Source of the DNA: Ypsolopha sequella
Lineage: Eukaryota > Arthropoda > Insecta > Lepidoptera > Ypsolophidae
Direction: 5' to 3'
DNA length: 64,000 nt
Assembly: GCA_934047225.1 (NCBI GenBank)
Contig: OW203989.1
Span: 14,173,977 to 14,237,976 of the forward strand
Every line of letters starts with the position of its first letter. Within the stretch, counting starts at the first letter, position 1. Shown here piece by piece: positions 1-11,560 of this stretch. A model generated the notes under the pieces. It saw nothing but the letters and a program-made list of their open reading frames with translations. It did not search any database and was not told the origin of the DNA. A program made the translations under genes and the position numbers.

Positions 1-172
1 GGGAAGTGGCCGAAATTAAAGCAAGCGTTAAATATAAGGGCTAGCAAGGTGAGTACTTGCTGAGGAAGGTGCTTGAGGGCTTTATTGGAGATCCCGTCCG
101 CGCCTGGCGCTTTCTTGGGCTTTTGACCTGTGATGAAGAAGTGGATTTCATCTTCGGTCACTGTGATGGGGT
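1..172 (-). pseudogene. non-LTR retrotransposon reverse transcriptase fragment
   Basis: The minus strand reads without a stop through a stretch typical of the start of a LINE reverse transcriptase, including KKAPGADGISNKALKHLP followed by a leucine-rich segment ending NFGHF. This matches the conserved PG-x-D-x-I region that precedes the catalytic aspartates in Jockey/RTE-type enzymes. The fragment runs off the left edge of the window and has no endonuclease or YxDD motif here. It is an old truncated copy or the edge of a larger one; the clade is not certain. Confidence 0.7.
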
Positions 173-605
173 CGGATTAATTGCGTGCATAGATAATTAT
201 ACGTAAATATTTGTTTTATTTGCAGTCATTAAAAGTCGTTTTGTTTTAGCCTATCAAAAGTGTTTTAAAATTACCCTTGTCATCACGGACGTAGCTTGTC
301 ATCAAGTTTTTACTATTTAGAAGGAATTTCATAATTATATTAGTGCTTACAATTTACTATAACACACTAATCCTTTATTTTATTCACTTTCAAGGATAAC
401 CTCAAAATCGTATTTTTTTTCCAAGTACATACTTACTTTTTCCTAATTAAATGGTTTGTTTTGTTTTATTATATATATACAATATATATAGTATATGTGA
501 ATATTGCTTAAACTGGTTTGATCTGAATATATACAACATATTGTTTCATTGTTCATTACAGGTCTGTGACAGTGATTTAAAGTTCTTGAATGTGAATGCC
601 AAGTT
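173..605. other. AT-rich intergenic stretch, no gene seen
   Basis: Short runs of A and T and a TATA-rich patch near 470-495. I see no coding sequence, RNA gene or repeat boundary. Confidence 0.5.
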
Positions 606-1020
606 TTGGGGGTGCTACAAATGACCATGCCAATGTGGTTTGAGCTTCATCAACATCCATCCATCAGCCTAGTTCGTCCACTGCTGGACATAAGCTTTTC
701 CAGGACTTCCCGGCGGTCATCCTGGAAGAATTGCCCATACTCACACACGCTGAAGAGACGGGTTAGTGAGCGCGGTCCCGGAACCTTCGCACCAGTGACG
801 CCGCTGCCCGTCACCAATCTGTTCTATATAAGGCCCGGCTATTAGGGATGGAAATACCGCCATCCATCAGTCCCAGGCATGGTGGGCCTCCTGGTTTTTT
901 GCCAGTGAGCTGTCCTCTTACTCTCCCCCAAATTACTTCGAGGGGGGTCTCCAAGTAAAATGGTGGTACCTCCACAGTCGAGCCCGGCATCAACTCTACC
1001 ACCTCTAAAACTTGCACGAG
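606..1020. repeat. interspersed repeat fragment of lepidopteran type
   Basis: The stretch near 672-690 (gtccactgctggacataagc) is a form I know as frequent in lepidopteran interspersed repeats. The flanking 700-1,020 bases have open frames on both strands but no recognisable protein. I read it as repeat-derived and noncoding; the family name is not certain. Confidence 0.4.
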
Positions 1021-1214
1021 TTTATTAATTTTATCTGGAAGAGCATAGTTAATGAGTCCATCAGCCCTGCTTCTGTATAATATGTAGTCGTGTACCTATT
1101 GTATTTTAAGGCTATGTTTGTTTAGTCCATAGATGTATCTTGTCAAAAATAAATATGCCCTATACTGCCCCATCTGAATGTTACACCTGTATTGATTAAT
1201 AAAATAACTAACAC

Positions 1215-1575
1215 CCTGTATTTTCCTTACAGGTGACAGCAGTATACTTCATGCAGCACCAGGGTCACGGGAGAAGAGTTACGCCACACTCCACATGAAA
1301 ACGCGCAACACCATTGAACGCGCATTTGGATTTCGAAGTTTATTAGGACAGAGGGTCTTATACTACCACCCGGATTATGTGGCCGAAATTGTGAAAGCGT
1401 GTTGTGTTTGCACAACATGCTCATTATTAGTAGGGGCATGCCCGAAGTATGTATGACGAGTATGACGCTGACCAAAGGGTACCACACCTCGACTATGTTG
1501 AAGACAATGGGGCGACTGAGCTGGTTGTTGGTAGAGCGGTATGCGCTCGACTAATCCATCGTCTTTTTCCATAAA
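1215..1575 (+). pseudogene. Harbinger-type (HARBI1-like) transposase C-terminal remnant
   Basis: The plus strand encodes LHMKTRNTIERAFGFRSLL, then RVLYYHPDYVAEIVKACCV, the usual order in the C-terminal part of a PIF/Harbinger DDE nuclease: the (T/R)RxxIERxFG block with the third acidic catalytic residue, then the helix ending in CC-V-L-H-N. A one-base shift near 1,410 breaks the frame just before the expected HNM; the shifted frame carries on with a plausible acidic tail to about 1,573. The first two catalytic aspartates and the myb-like partner gene are absent, so this is a dead fragment. Confidence 0.7.
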
Positions 1576-2017
1576 ATGTATTTCAGTACTAGTTTATTTA
1601 AGTATTTTGTTATTTAGATTAACATGACCATGTAACTTTTTTAGTTCCTATATTTAAATGGAAATGCATATAATATTAGACATTAAGTAATTAATTTAAA
1701 AAAATAGGAAAAATAAAATTTTTAATATGAGTTTTTATTCAGATATGGTCAAAAGCCCTTAATATTACGTAAGTAAAATAAAAAACCAATATATGCAAGT
1801 CATACAAAATTTATTAAAACACATAGGTAGATATATTTAGTACTTAGGTTCATACAATTTTAATCCTGGAAAGTAATTTTATAAACAAATAAAAATCTTT
1901 TATTTCAGAGACAAGCTCCATATTGTGTTAGTAACAGATTAGATACTTATTTACTATGTTAGTAACAGGCAATTTAAAACAAAACAAATAATTGAAATAG
2001 AAAACTATAAAGAAACG
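1576..2017. other. AT-rich spacer, no gene seen
   Basis: Low-complexity A/T-rich sequence between the Harbinger and LINE remnants. No open frame or repeat boundary that I can support. Confidence 0.5.
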
Positions 2018-3058
2018 CTAAGGAAAGGGCTTCATAAACCCTGCCCTTCTCGTCTCTTTAATAAGATTGACACTAGTCCAGTGCTTCATAAAAGCACAGT
2101 CCGCATCCAGTATGGCCGCTACCACCTGTAGAAGACTGTTGGAGCTGCTCCGCACTCTATGCATCAGGGACGCGGTTCGCAGCCTAACGATAGTAGAGAA
2201 GCTATCGACTCTAGCCTCTGCCAGCATCCCTGATACACTGCAGTACCGTCGCAGCCCCAACAGCGCTCTAAAAGCATTATTGTATTGAGTGCGCAGAGCC
2301 ACATATGCCTTTTTCGTATAGTCCACACATAGGTCGCAAATAGGCCGTTTTTGTACAACGTGCAAATCTACGGGATAGCATATTTGATCTTACGGACAAG
2401 GCTCTACACTCTCGTTCAATGTCAAAATCATCCCTAAGCGTCTTGCTAACCCAGTGAGCCTTAAAACTTTGAACTTGCTTAAGAGGAACGCCATTTAGCA
2501 TGACAGGAAGAATTTTACAAGTTTTATTTATTTCTAAATCTAGAAATAAGGCATACACAGGTGTATTTCTGGCTGTGTAGTACTGGACAGTCTGCTTGAG
2601 ACAGAGGACCGCAGTTTCGGTGGACAAACTGAGCCAACATGTAATTTGACATGCCTACATAACTGTTGGTCAAGCAACCTGTCCAGCACCTTAGCCATAA
2701 TGGTTGCCAATGAGATCGGTCTGTAATTGTTTTTATCACTTGAACAACCTGTTTTATTTTTAACTATAGGCACCACTAAAGTTTTTAACATATCAGGTAA
2801 GTAGTTGTGACTTAAACAAAGGGAGAAAAACATGGCTAAAACTCGTGGCAAATGTATACCTGCAAATTGCAGATGTTCAATACTCAAATGATCATGCCCA
2901 GGTGATTTACCTCGAGTCATTTTACTTATTATAGATCTTATTTCACTTGCTGTAATGACTACCACCTTTTTATCCCGAGAACCACTAGAACAATGCACCA
3001 TGTCTTCCTCCTTAGACATGTCCAAAGGTGACTCAACCTTAAAATTATTTTTGAACAT
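2018..3058 (-). pseudogene. non-LTR retrotransposon pol remnant (CR1/Jockey-like), internally deleted
   Basis: Reading leftward on the minus strand, 3,058-2,540 encodes the N-terminal reverse-transcriptase region: TRGKSPGHDHLSIEHLQFAG, then a block ending NNYRPISLATIMAKVLDRLL. After a frame shift comes TETAVLCLKQTV and VYALFLDL, the motif with the first catalytic aspartate. The sequence then jumps to a post-catalytic segment (VPLKQVQSFKAHWVSKTLRD, then YTKKAYVALRTQYNNAFRAL). The YxDD block is therefore missing through an internal deletion. A further frame break near 2,350 separates the C-terminal helix-rich part. The N-terminal endonuclease is not visible. It is an inactive copy. Confidence 0.75.
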
Positions 3059-3119
3059 TTCAGCTATCTACAACATATCACTCAGGCCTTCAACACTCAC
3101 CAGAATGTGATAGATAAAT

Positions 3120-4602
3120 GAAAAATTTATCTGCTAATGTAACATTTTACCTTTCAAGGGAATTTGGAAATAAACTCTTCATATTTAATTTATAAGCTTT
3201 ATTACTACTTTCATCTTTATAAAAGTGTCTTAGGTATTGAAAACAGGCAACTTTTTTGTCACCTGTCTCAAAATCGGGATATACAAAGGATTTGAGATTA
3301 TCTTTTAAGTTTAGCCAATTATTCTGTATGTTTTTAATTACGTGAACAAAGTCATAAAGCATGTAAATAACTTCTCCTGGAAAAGTAGGGTTCAGCATGG
3401 AAATTTCAGACGACAAGGAGTTAAAAACATTCTGATTGACCCTCTTGTTATCAGTGATTATGGACAATATTTTGAATCCTTTACCTTGAATAAAAGATAT
3501 AACATCAACAACAACAACATTTTAAATCTTTTCCAAGCATGGACTGAACAGGCTAAAGTTTAACAATTTCAGTACAATGTCAAAAGTAGATGATATAATG
3601 AATACCTGTACAGTAGTGGCTAAGCAATTAAGATTGTTCATTGCATAACTGGTTCCATTAGAACTTTTGTAATTAAGGCCGCCTTTGATATACATTTCAT
3701 CAATTACTAAATTCACAAACTTGTCTTTACTACACGAAGTTTTAACCATATGTGACAATTAGTGATCATTACCCAATGTTGAGTGAGGTTTTAAATTTAG
3801 AGAGCAGGTTATGTGTTGCAAGTACCTTTTTGTAGGGAGCAATAGATAGTCCCGTAGCAAGTTATAAGCAGAGCTAAGTGTATTGGCGTTTTTTTACGTT
3901 TAACAATGCAAGTTGATCTTTAATTAGACTTAGTATTCTGTCATCATCACTTACTTACAATATTAAAAACAGCCTTTTGTATGGAAAACTATGGTGAAGT
4001 AGAGCTTAGAGGACATTTGTTATGTCTACATCTAGACAAGATATTTTCAATATGTGACCACCTACTTAGATAAGTCCATCGGGGAGAATCTGAGCTCATT
4101 TGGAGACAGACAACTGATTCTTGCCTAAAACACTTTCACTTTTAAATTGCTGTCCACAATCAAACTTCATTTCACATAATGCATATCATTTTCCCCACTT
4201 GCAAAGTCTAACTGAAATGGACATGTCTTGTCAGACAATATCTTCGAGTCCCAAACAAGTGCACTGATATTTGATTTGAAAGCTTCATGTTTCAATCACA
4301 TCACTTTTCAAGAACTTTTGGGTAGCGTCCTCATGGCATTCTTGCTCCTTGAGGTGTTGGAGTGACGGGCCAGGCCGTGGAGTCACCTTTGGTTGAGTGA
4401 GATATGAAGGCAAATTGGGAAACATGTCAGGAACGGCACCTTTTCTTAATTTTGGATTCTTCAAAACCTGATTTCTTGCTATTCCTTCATTATCTATGAT
4501 TTTCTCCTTCTGTACAGGGAAGTACATCACATCCAGGTACGCAGCAGCGACGAGGAATCTCTGAAATAAACATAACCTCAAATTAGTATGCCATATAATC
4601 AA
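3120..4602 (-). pseudogene. P-element / THAP9-like transposase remnant
   Basis: On the minus strand 4,602-4,285 encodes the end of a THAP-type DNA-binding region: KLRKGAVPDMFPNLPSYLTQ, the hallmark basic-AVP-x-(I/M)FP-N-x-PSYL end of that domain. After a decayed linker with stops, 3,758-3,522 carries LVIDEMYIKGGLNY and a TVQVFIISS block. Then 3,467-3,147 carries MSIITDNKRVNQNVF and DFVHVIKNIQNNWLN. The aspartates in IDEMY and ITDN match the first two catalytic acids of the RNase H-like domain in P-element/THAP9 transposases. The zinc-coordinating start of the THAP domain and the C-terminal half are not recognisable. Several stops and shifts make it nonfunctional. Confidence 0.75.
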
Positions 4603-5274
4603 TCATGTCTAAATTACAGCATAAACTAGGAGTGAGTTTTCCGAAACGTCAATAGTTATTAGAACGTGTGAAGGATGCAAAAACGAGAAACGTTGTCTGA
4701 GTCGCACGTCATAGTCATGTAAGTTTGTGGTTCAGTAGTCATGCATACGTAGTATCCCTCTATAATTTGTGTAGTCATGTAAGTTTGTGGCTCTCTGTAC
4801 CTGTCGAAACCATCATCCGTGAGACCAAAGAGTATAGTAAGAACATTGACTTATTCTGAGACATTGACAGATGGAGTGTTGCCATATATAGAAAAATTTA
4901 AATAGTGATGCGGCTAAAAGCGATATTTCATTATCGATTTGTAACCGGGTCAGGGCAACATTCAGTTTGATCGCTCGCTCATCACTGACACAGGATAGCA
5001 AATAAAAACTAAACACTTGCAAAATAGATATCATGATCGTTGAGCAATCAAACTGAACGCAACCCAGAAAGTTTGTTTATCTTTATCAAAGTAACAAACT
5101 AGTTTGTACTAAAATTGGACGATAACTTATTATACTTAACAGGCGTTTCCGCTCGTTTTAAGATATTATTAGTAAAGGCTTGGATAAGTTTTTTTTTTCA
5201 TTTAAGGCAATTACAATCCTAAAAATGAGCTCATATAAAAGCTCCGGCACCCGTACTAAGTGTAAGCTGTGTAA
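4603..5274. repeat. spacer with a short direct duplication
   Basis: The 19-mer tagtcatgtaagtttgtgg occurs at 4,712-4,730 and again at 4,772-4,790. The rest is A/T-rich noncoding sequence up to the MITE that starts at 5,275. Confidence 0.4.
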
Positions 5275-5857
5275 GGGTACGTTTCGTAACGTGTGATTAT
5301 CACTCGGAGCGATGCGAATTTTACCCTGCATCGTTCAAAAATCGACCCGAGTGAAACCGAGGGTAAACGAACTGTTACCTGACAGTTGCGATATGTGTTT
5401 AGAAACGCTTTCGGGAAATGTGAATATCGCACTGACAAGTGCGATTTCTAACTCTGTTTGGGTACCGTTAAAATTCGCCTGACAGTTGTCATTTCGGAGT
5501 TTTCTCGGGATTCGGACAATTTTTGAAAATAGAATTCAACATTTCCGTACGAATACGGGAAAATGTTTCGAAACTGCTTCGACAGGATTATGGCTTGCAA
5601 ATGCAAAGGTTGCAATGCCATCCATATTAAAAGCAATAGGTATTTAGGTACTTTACTTAATTTATTTATTTTGATTTGAGGTTATGTATTTACTTGACGT
5701 GTGTCACTCCAGACCGTTTCAAAACGCTTTTCTCACGGGAATCACTCGCAAGCGTTTCAAAACCAGATCTTTCATTCTCTTTCTAGTATATAGCTTTGTC
5801 TCTTTCTTAAAAACGAGTGAAATTTCGCACGAAGATCACACGTTCTGAAACGTAGCC
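5275..5857. mobile_element. MITE (family A, copy 1), TAA target duplication
   Basis: The left end gggtacgtttcgtaacgtgt and the reverse complement of the right end, ggctacgtttcagaacgtgt, are near-identical terminal inverted repeats. The element is flanked on both sides by TAA, the three-base duplication expected of PIF/Harbinger-mobilised MITEs. It is 583 bp with no transposase. A diverged second copy lies at 19,893-20,405. It contains small hairpins such as atcgcactgacaagtgcgat. Confidence 0.75.
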
Positions 5858-6106
5858 TAAGTCAGTCAATTTTACGATATCGATGCAGACAGCTCTTCTA
5901 GCGGAAAATGGCAACATTTGAGCTTTTCAATCTGTCAAAGTTGTCTCACGGATTTTGGCGTTGACTTATTTTATTTCAATCAAATTTATTATTATTGCTA
6001 TCGCAAACACTATGAAGAAAAGATGGTAACAAAAATGTAGAAATATACCGCTATAAAGAAAAAAACTTCAAATTCTATGATATATGTCGCTGTCACAACA
6101 ACAACC

Positions 6107-8465
6107 ATGTCGCAGTTGTGCTTTGTGGAAATCTGTTTATTTTTAATGTCGGGGGCAACGTTGGCCCTAGACGAAGCCAAAGTAGAAAAGATAATGCCCG
6201 TAGACTGTAACACATTGCGTTTAGGTCAGTACATATGCCCGGATCCGAATTTAAATCAGATCGATCCTGATACTCAGCAGTTTAGAGGTTGTACCCAAGG
6301 AAAAGTAGTTCCTTCCGAAGGAGAGGCTGAAGGTTTGTATGGCTATCTATTGTAGTCAAAGCCATATTTCAACCTTTGTAAACAACAGTTAAAAATTGGT
6401 TCTGTTTCTTTATTACAGTGCAATGTTTAGCAGCAGATGGTATATTTTGTACTGAATCAAATAGCACTACATTCAGAAAGAAAATGCCATGTAAATGGAC
6501 GTGAGTTAAACTAGCTTTTCATTTAATTATACTTATCCTTTTTACTTGGCTTTTTTTGGTCATTGTAGATAAGCGGGAGGGCACATTTAACCTGTAATGT
6601 GGCAGGAGCTGCGATTGTGCTGGAATCAATTGTTTGTTAATGGTATCGATTCGGCATAACATGTCTTAACTTATTTGACAAAACTAACCTTATTTTAAGC
6701 GTCTTGTCTTTATCTTTCTTTATCGAAAAGACAAGAATAGAATGCTTAATTAAGTTTAGTCCTGTCAAATAAGTTAAGATCTGCGTCACCGAATCGGTAC
6801 AATTGAGAATCAATAATTGAGTGTTGATGTTTTTTTTACAGAAATGGTTATTCATTAGAAATAGCACTGCTACTTTCAGTGTTTCTTGGCATGTTTGGTC
6901 TGGACAGATTCTATCTTGGATACCCTGGCATAGGATTAGCCAAGCTTTGCACTCTGGGCTTCATGTTTATTGGACAATTGCTGGATATCATACTTATTGC
7001 TGCTCAGGTAAACTTACTATTGTTTTCGACTAATTGAGAATGCTATTAGTTCGGGTCTCACCATTGCATATAAAACTGGATAAATAAGCAAAAAAGTTGC
7101 CAGCAAAGCTGAATAATGGAAAAGGGCCCCGAGATAGCGGCATAAACAAATCAGACATATTTTTTAGTTGATAGCTAGGTCCATATAAATAAGGTATTTT
7201 TAGTTAAAATGATTATCATTTTTCATTTCTTTTAAGGAGCTGAACCAAAAACTGAAATACATTTTCATAAAAACTTGCCAAAATTGCATCAATAGTGAAC
7301 ATAACCAATAGGGGTAGTAAACCAAGCACTCATCGAGCCCATTCACTTTTATAGGAGCCATTTTGGCCTTATCTGTTTTGTTGCAAACCAACCAGTGTTG
7401 ATACTTTTGAATATTTATAAAATAATTTTAAAAAGATTAGTTTTAGGTATGTTAAATAAAATACAATAATAAATTTTATTATTTCTTTATTCTAACGTAA
7501 TAAATCAAAACATGTGGGTTTTAAATTATGACGACTCACTGATTTCTTCTGATTCTGAATTATTTTCCATGGTTTCGTTGTCCGATGAGTCGCTTCCAAC
7601 ATTTATTATATAGTTAGAGCATGGTGTTTTTAAAATCCTTGTTCAATTTTCTTACAGTGATTGTAAGAATTCTTCCACAGAATCGGATCCGAAGTATTAA
7701 TAAGGTGAAAACTTTTAGTTATGACACTATCTCCTACAGTTGGTGTGATGTTTTCTCTTCATATTGTTTTTTTTTTCAAAAAGTCTACAAACTTCATGTC
7801 CTGCTTCCTGGGCCATTTTATCCACTGCGTAAACTATTTTTAAAAGATTTTCATTTTTACTAACAATTTCCAATAACCGATTCTGTGGAAGAATTCTTAC
7901 AATCACTGTAAGAAAATAGAACAAGGATTTTTAAAAACACCATGCACTGACTTTATAATAAATGTTGGAAGCTACTCATCGGACAATGAAACCATGGAAA
8001 ATAATTCGAAATCAGAAGAAATCAGTGAGTTATCATAATTTAAAAACAACATGTTTTGATTTATTACTTGAGAATAAAGAAATAATTAAATTTGTTATTG
8101 TATTTTATTTAACATACCTATACGTAATCCTTTTAATTTAAAATTATTTTATGAATATTCAAAAGTATCAACAATGGTTGGTTTGCAAAAAAAACAGATA
8201 AGGCCGAAACGGCTGTATGGGCACAAAAACCTACATAAATAGCTTTGGTACATATGTATTTATTTTGGTATTGCCCATGAAAGTTAGACTCCTTTATAAG
8301 GATCTTAATTAACAGCTTAACTAAACTTAAGAAACTTTGTAGGTGGTTGGCCCAGCAGATGGTTCTGCATTCATCATACCATATTATGGAGCTGGTGTAA
8401 GAGTCATACAAAGCGACAATGAAACCTACCTACTACCACAAAGCGACTGGCACAACATCACATGA
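6107..8465 (+). CDS. TM2D1: TM2 domain-containing protein 1 (TM2D1-type)
   Basis: Four exons: 6107-6332, 6419-6500, 6842-7007 and 8343-8465, all with GT/AG borders and matching phases, giving about 198 residues. The N-terminus is a signal peptide (MSQLCFVEICLFLMSGATLA). Next comes a short cysteine-containing luminal region (VDCNTLRLGQYICPDP, then QCLAADGIFC, then MPCKW). Then come NGYSLEIALLLSVFLGMFG, the DRFYLGYPGIGLAKLCTLGF turn and a second membrane segment, the TM2 pair with its DRF motif. The tail VVGPADGSAFIIPYYG is characteristic of TM2D1 rather than TM2D2 or TM2D3. An in-frame ATG at 6077 would add ten residues; I chose 6107 because the signal peptide starts there and its context is better. 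TM2D proteins are membrane proteins; in flies the family is linked to Notch signalling. Introns 2 and 3 each carry a MITE. It is convergent with the ECSIT gene. Confidence 0.93.
6642..6800. mobile_element. palindromic MITE (family B, copy 1) in TM2D1 intron 2
   Basis: The left end ggtatcgattcggcataaca and the reverse complement of the right end, gtaccgattcggtgacgcag, form terminal inverted repeats. The arms continue inward (cttaacttatttgacaaaac against the complement of gtcctgtcaaataagttaag), so nearly the whole 159 bp folds back on itself. A second copy at 26,733-27,375 carries an insertion. No coding sequence. Confidence 0.75.
7354..8215. mobile_element. foldback element made from a DD82E-like transposase 3' end, in TM2D1 intron 3
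   Basis: Arms at 7354-7686 and 7876-8215 are inverted copies of each other around a 189-bp spacer, and TA dinucleotides flank both ends (7352-7353 and 8216-8217). Each arm, read from the centre outward, encodes the C-terminus of a transposase: PILWKNSYNHCKKIEQGF, then IINVG, then an acidic-serine tail ending in a stop. The left arm has a one-base deletion that breaks the frame. The minus strand of the spacer encodes AVDKMAQEAGHEVCRL, matching VIDKIAAEAGHEILRL of the intact transposase at 58.6-60.0 kb. So the element holds one internal fragment and two facing copies of the gene's 3' end and needs a transposase in trans. Confidence 0.8.
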
Positions 8466-8874
8466 CAGTGGGGAACAATCTCCTTCGAAGAACCAGAGGA
8501 CTATGAGTGGACATAAGACCCTACTGTTTTTCTATAAGTGCTATGCAATCCCTTCTTTCTATTGATGAAAGTCATGCCTGGAAGGATCATGGCTATCCTG
8601 TTATGATTGATAAAAAAAATGTAAATAAAAGTAAAAAAATTAAACTGTTGGTCAGTTCTGGGCCTGCATGTGATGGTAGTATAAATAACTTGTAAATATT
8701 TAGGATAGTAAATTTCTTTTTAAGTCCAAACATTTCTATACTTTTCATTTATTCCTTATCTAAATGGTACAAAGAAAAATCTAATTTACATCTATTACTA
8801 ATCTATTTTATAACATAACAATGATATTCTTATCGAGAATAAATAATTTATCTATTTTGCCTTTCTAAAGTTAA
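8466..8874. other. shared 3' region between convergent TM2D1 and ECSIT genes
   Basis: The two stop codons are 409 bases apart. AATAAA-type polyadenylation signals occur for the plus strand (near 8,622) and as TTTATT for the minus strand (near 8,746). No other gene is visible. Confidence 0.55.
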
Positions 8875-10590
8875 CTATTGTGCAGTAGATTTGGCTTGTT
8901 CACCATTTTTCTCACCAGTGGTCATCGGCTGAGTTTCTGGTATGGCCACGTCATTTGGAGGAGCTATTAATGTGAAAATAACAGGTGTACTTGATAGCAC
9001 TGGGTTGCCATTTTTTTCTAGTAATCTTATCCAGGATAATAAGGAATCTCTTGATGATGTGCCTAAAACATTGATATAGATTGTGGTAAAATGGGTATTG
9101 CAAAGAAGATCATAATTCATGGTATATTTGTATTACCTGTGGCGCAAACAGAAACTACTGTACCATCATCTTGTTCATGAACAGTACATTTTATGGCTGG
9201 TAACTTGGTTTTACCAAAAAAGCCAGGAATACCTTGAGGCTTCTCTATATTTGAAACATCTGAAAAAATTAATACAATACATTAGTTCAAAATACAAGTA
9301 CTAATAGTCGCTGTTGTTACCAGAATTACATGGCGATATCAGGGTTGATTGATTTGATTAATGAAAATAAGTATTTTAATTCTTATAATACCATTTAAAC
9401 CTACCATCAAGATCTGACTCATCCTTGGGTGGTTCTCTTTTCTTGCCCAACAACAAGAAATATGTAACAATTTGATCTCTAAGGTACACATCATAAGGTC
9501 CTTTGACGACTAGAGGCTCATCTGGTGGCTGAGCAGCTAACAGCTCGTGTTGCATTGGACTTTGAGCACTGACTATCCATGTTTTGTCAAGAGATATTTC
9601 TATTTCCTCTGTCTACAAATGGAAAAACTGGCATTAAGTGGGGGTTGACTTAATGTAGATTACTCTGTATTTTCTCAGACTGTATGGTAGTTACACTGTA
9701 CTATCAAAATGATGTTACGTAAAAGGCTTTACTATTTAAAGCGTTATTATTTCAAAAAAGCTATCAAGAAAAATATTGAGTAGCTAACCTGCCAGACTCG
9801 CACTTGTGTATCTGGATCAACTGATGTTATCCTTTGAATAGCTAGTATAGCAAGTTCTAATGTATCTTTAGGCAGTTCAAGGGGAAGATGCCAAGGACTA
9901 AGGTTCTTGAATTTGGGCATCCAGTACATCATGCGCCAATATTTTCTGAGAGGTATTCCTCTTCTACCAAACACATTTAGAAGCTGGTTCTCCATTTCTG
10001 TATCTGGCATTACAGCTGTAAATAAATGGAAGCTGTTTGTAATTATTTTTAAATGTCTAAGAGGAAACACAAATTTATTGGTCAGTGTCAAAAAGGGGGC
10101 AGAAAAATATTTACATAGAAACCTAACAGCTCAACCTACTTGCACCATTTTCCTATAGTACCCCCTTATCTTCACCATTACCAACTTGTTAAGTATTTTA
10201 TATACCATTGTCTTCCATTTGTTCCAGTAAATCGACTGCACACTGCTGTTGTTTAGGATAATGCATGAATTCAGCCTGAAATATGTTTGTGGGTATAAAT
10301 TTGCCTTTCGGAAACACATCAACAAGAGCTTTGTAAACTTCCAAGTCTTTCTGAACTCCAAATTCCTTCATTCTCGCTAAGGCTGCATAGATGAATTCTA
10401 CATGACCCCGTCTTCGGTTATCCTTGCCTTCAAACATTTTTACTGCTTGAAGGTACGTGTTTTTGTCCTTTTTTGGTAGCGTCACGAAAGGATCGTATAT
10501 AACCACACGTTTCTCCGAGCTTTCCCATCTTTTAAACAAAAAATTAGGAGAATTTGTTCTCAAAATATTTCTCAATAATTTCGTCGCCAT
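8875..10590 (-). CDS. ECSIT: ECSIT, mitochondrial complex I assembly / Toll signalling intermediate
   Basis: Five minus-strand exons: 10590-10206, 10015-9789, 9612-9405, 9259-9137 and 9062-8875. All have GT/AG borders and compatible phases and give 376 residues. The N-terminus (MATKLLRNILRTNSPNFLFK) is basic and free of acidic residues, as in a mitochondrial targeting peptide. Family blocks follow in order: RRGHVEFIYAALARMKEFGV, then HYPKQQQCAVDLLEQMED, then LLNVFGRRGIPLRKYWRMMY, then PWHLPLELPKDTLELA. Later come VKGPYDVYLRDQIVTYFLL and SLLSWIRLLEKNGNPVLSST. In vertebrates ECSIT works in complex I assembly with NDUFAF1 and ACAD9 and was first described as a TRAF6 partner in Toll signalling. 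The last intron is only 73 bases. The length is slightly below the human protein and nothing is missing. Confidence 0.93.
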
Positions 10591-10764
10591 TCCCGGTAAG
10601 TATATGATAAAATTTTTATTTGGGAATATCTTTATGATTTAACTTTTTAGCTTATATTGTTTTGAAAAATTTATATTTTTTTAAAGTTATAATTTTTAGT
10701 ATATAAAATTACAATCGGTAACTGCATAACATAACCTCACTTTTTTGACAGTTAGTTTTTTTTT

Positions 10765-11560
10765 TTATTTTTTTTTATTCATTTTCCCACTAAGTGGAAA
10801 GGCAAAGGGATCTTAGCCCATACAGCCATGTCTGACGTTATAGTTATTCTCTGTTTATAAGCACTATCCTCTTCAGTTGAGGATCATCTGAAAGGTCTGT
10901 CCTGTCTAAGTCACTGTCCTGTCGTTTCCGCTATAATGATAGCCTTATAACGCAAATACGACAGGGTTAGAAAAAACACACGAAAGGCACAGCCCGCACT
11001 TTTGTTCCATTGAACAACACACTACACAGGTTACGGCGATTTTAATTCACAATATTCTATCACTATTGTTGATCAAAACACCCAAAATGCAATATTTTTT
11101 CAATAAAACAAAAAAACGACGCCATCACATCTTCGCGCCTTTTTTCCAACCTCTAGTTTTTTTTAATTCAATTTTTCCACAAAGTAGGAATGCAAAAGGA
11201 ACTTAACCCATACAGCCACTTTTGAGCTTTTATTATCTGTTTATAGTCACTGTATGTTATATCCTGTCTTGAGGATCATCTGAAGAGACTGTCCTGTGGT
11301 AGTCGCTGCCCTGTCATGTCAGTCAGTTCTTGCTAAAGTGATAGGCCCGTAGCACAAATATAATATAGGGCTAGAAAAAATACGAAAAGTCACAGCCTGC
11401 ACTTTTGTTCAATTGAACAACACACTAGGTACACTGGTTAAAGCAATTTTAATTCACAATACTCTATCACTATTGTTGATCAAAACAGCCAAAATGCAAT
11501 ATTTTTTCAATAAAACAAAAATGTAACGCCATCACATCTTCGCGCCTTTTTTCCAACCCT
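10765..11560. repeat. two-copy diverged tandem duplication (about 390 bp unit)
   Basis: Unit 1 (about 10,765-11,150) and unit 2 (about 11,155-11,560) share the same order of landmarks: 'cccatacagcca', 'gaggatcatctgaa', a CTGTCCTGT cluster, 'cacttttgttc.attgaacaa', 'ctatcactattgttgatcaa' and 'catcacatcttcgcgcc'. There is no open frame common to both. It is probably a repeat family with a partial tandem copy. The block lies upstream of the ECSIT start codon. Confidence 0.75.

Noticed and set aside
6077..6106. Longer TM2D1 start
   Set aside because: In frame, but it puts ten extra residues before a good signal peptide, and the ATG context is weaker than at 6,107.
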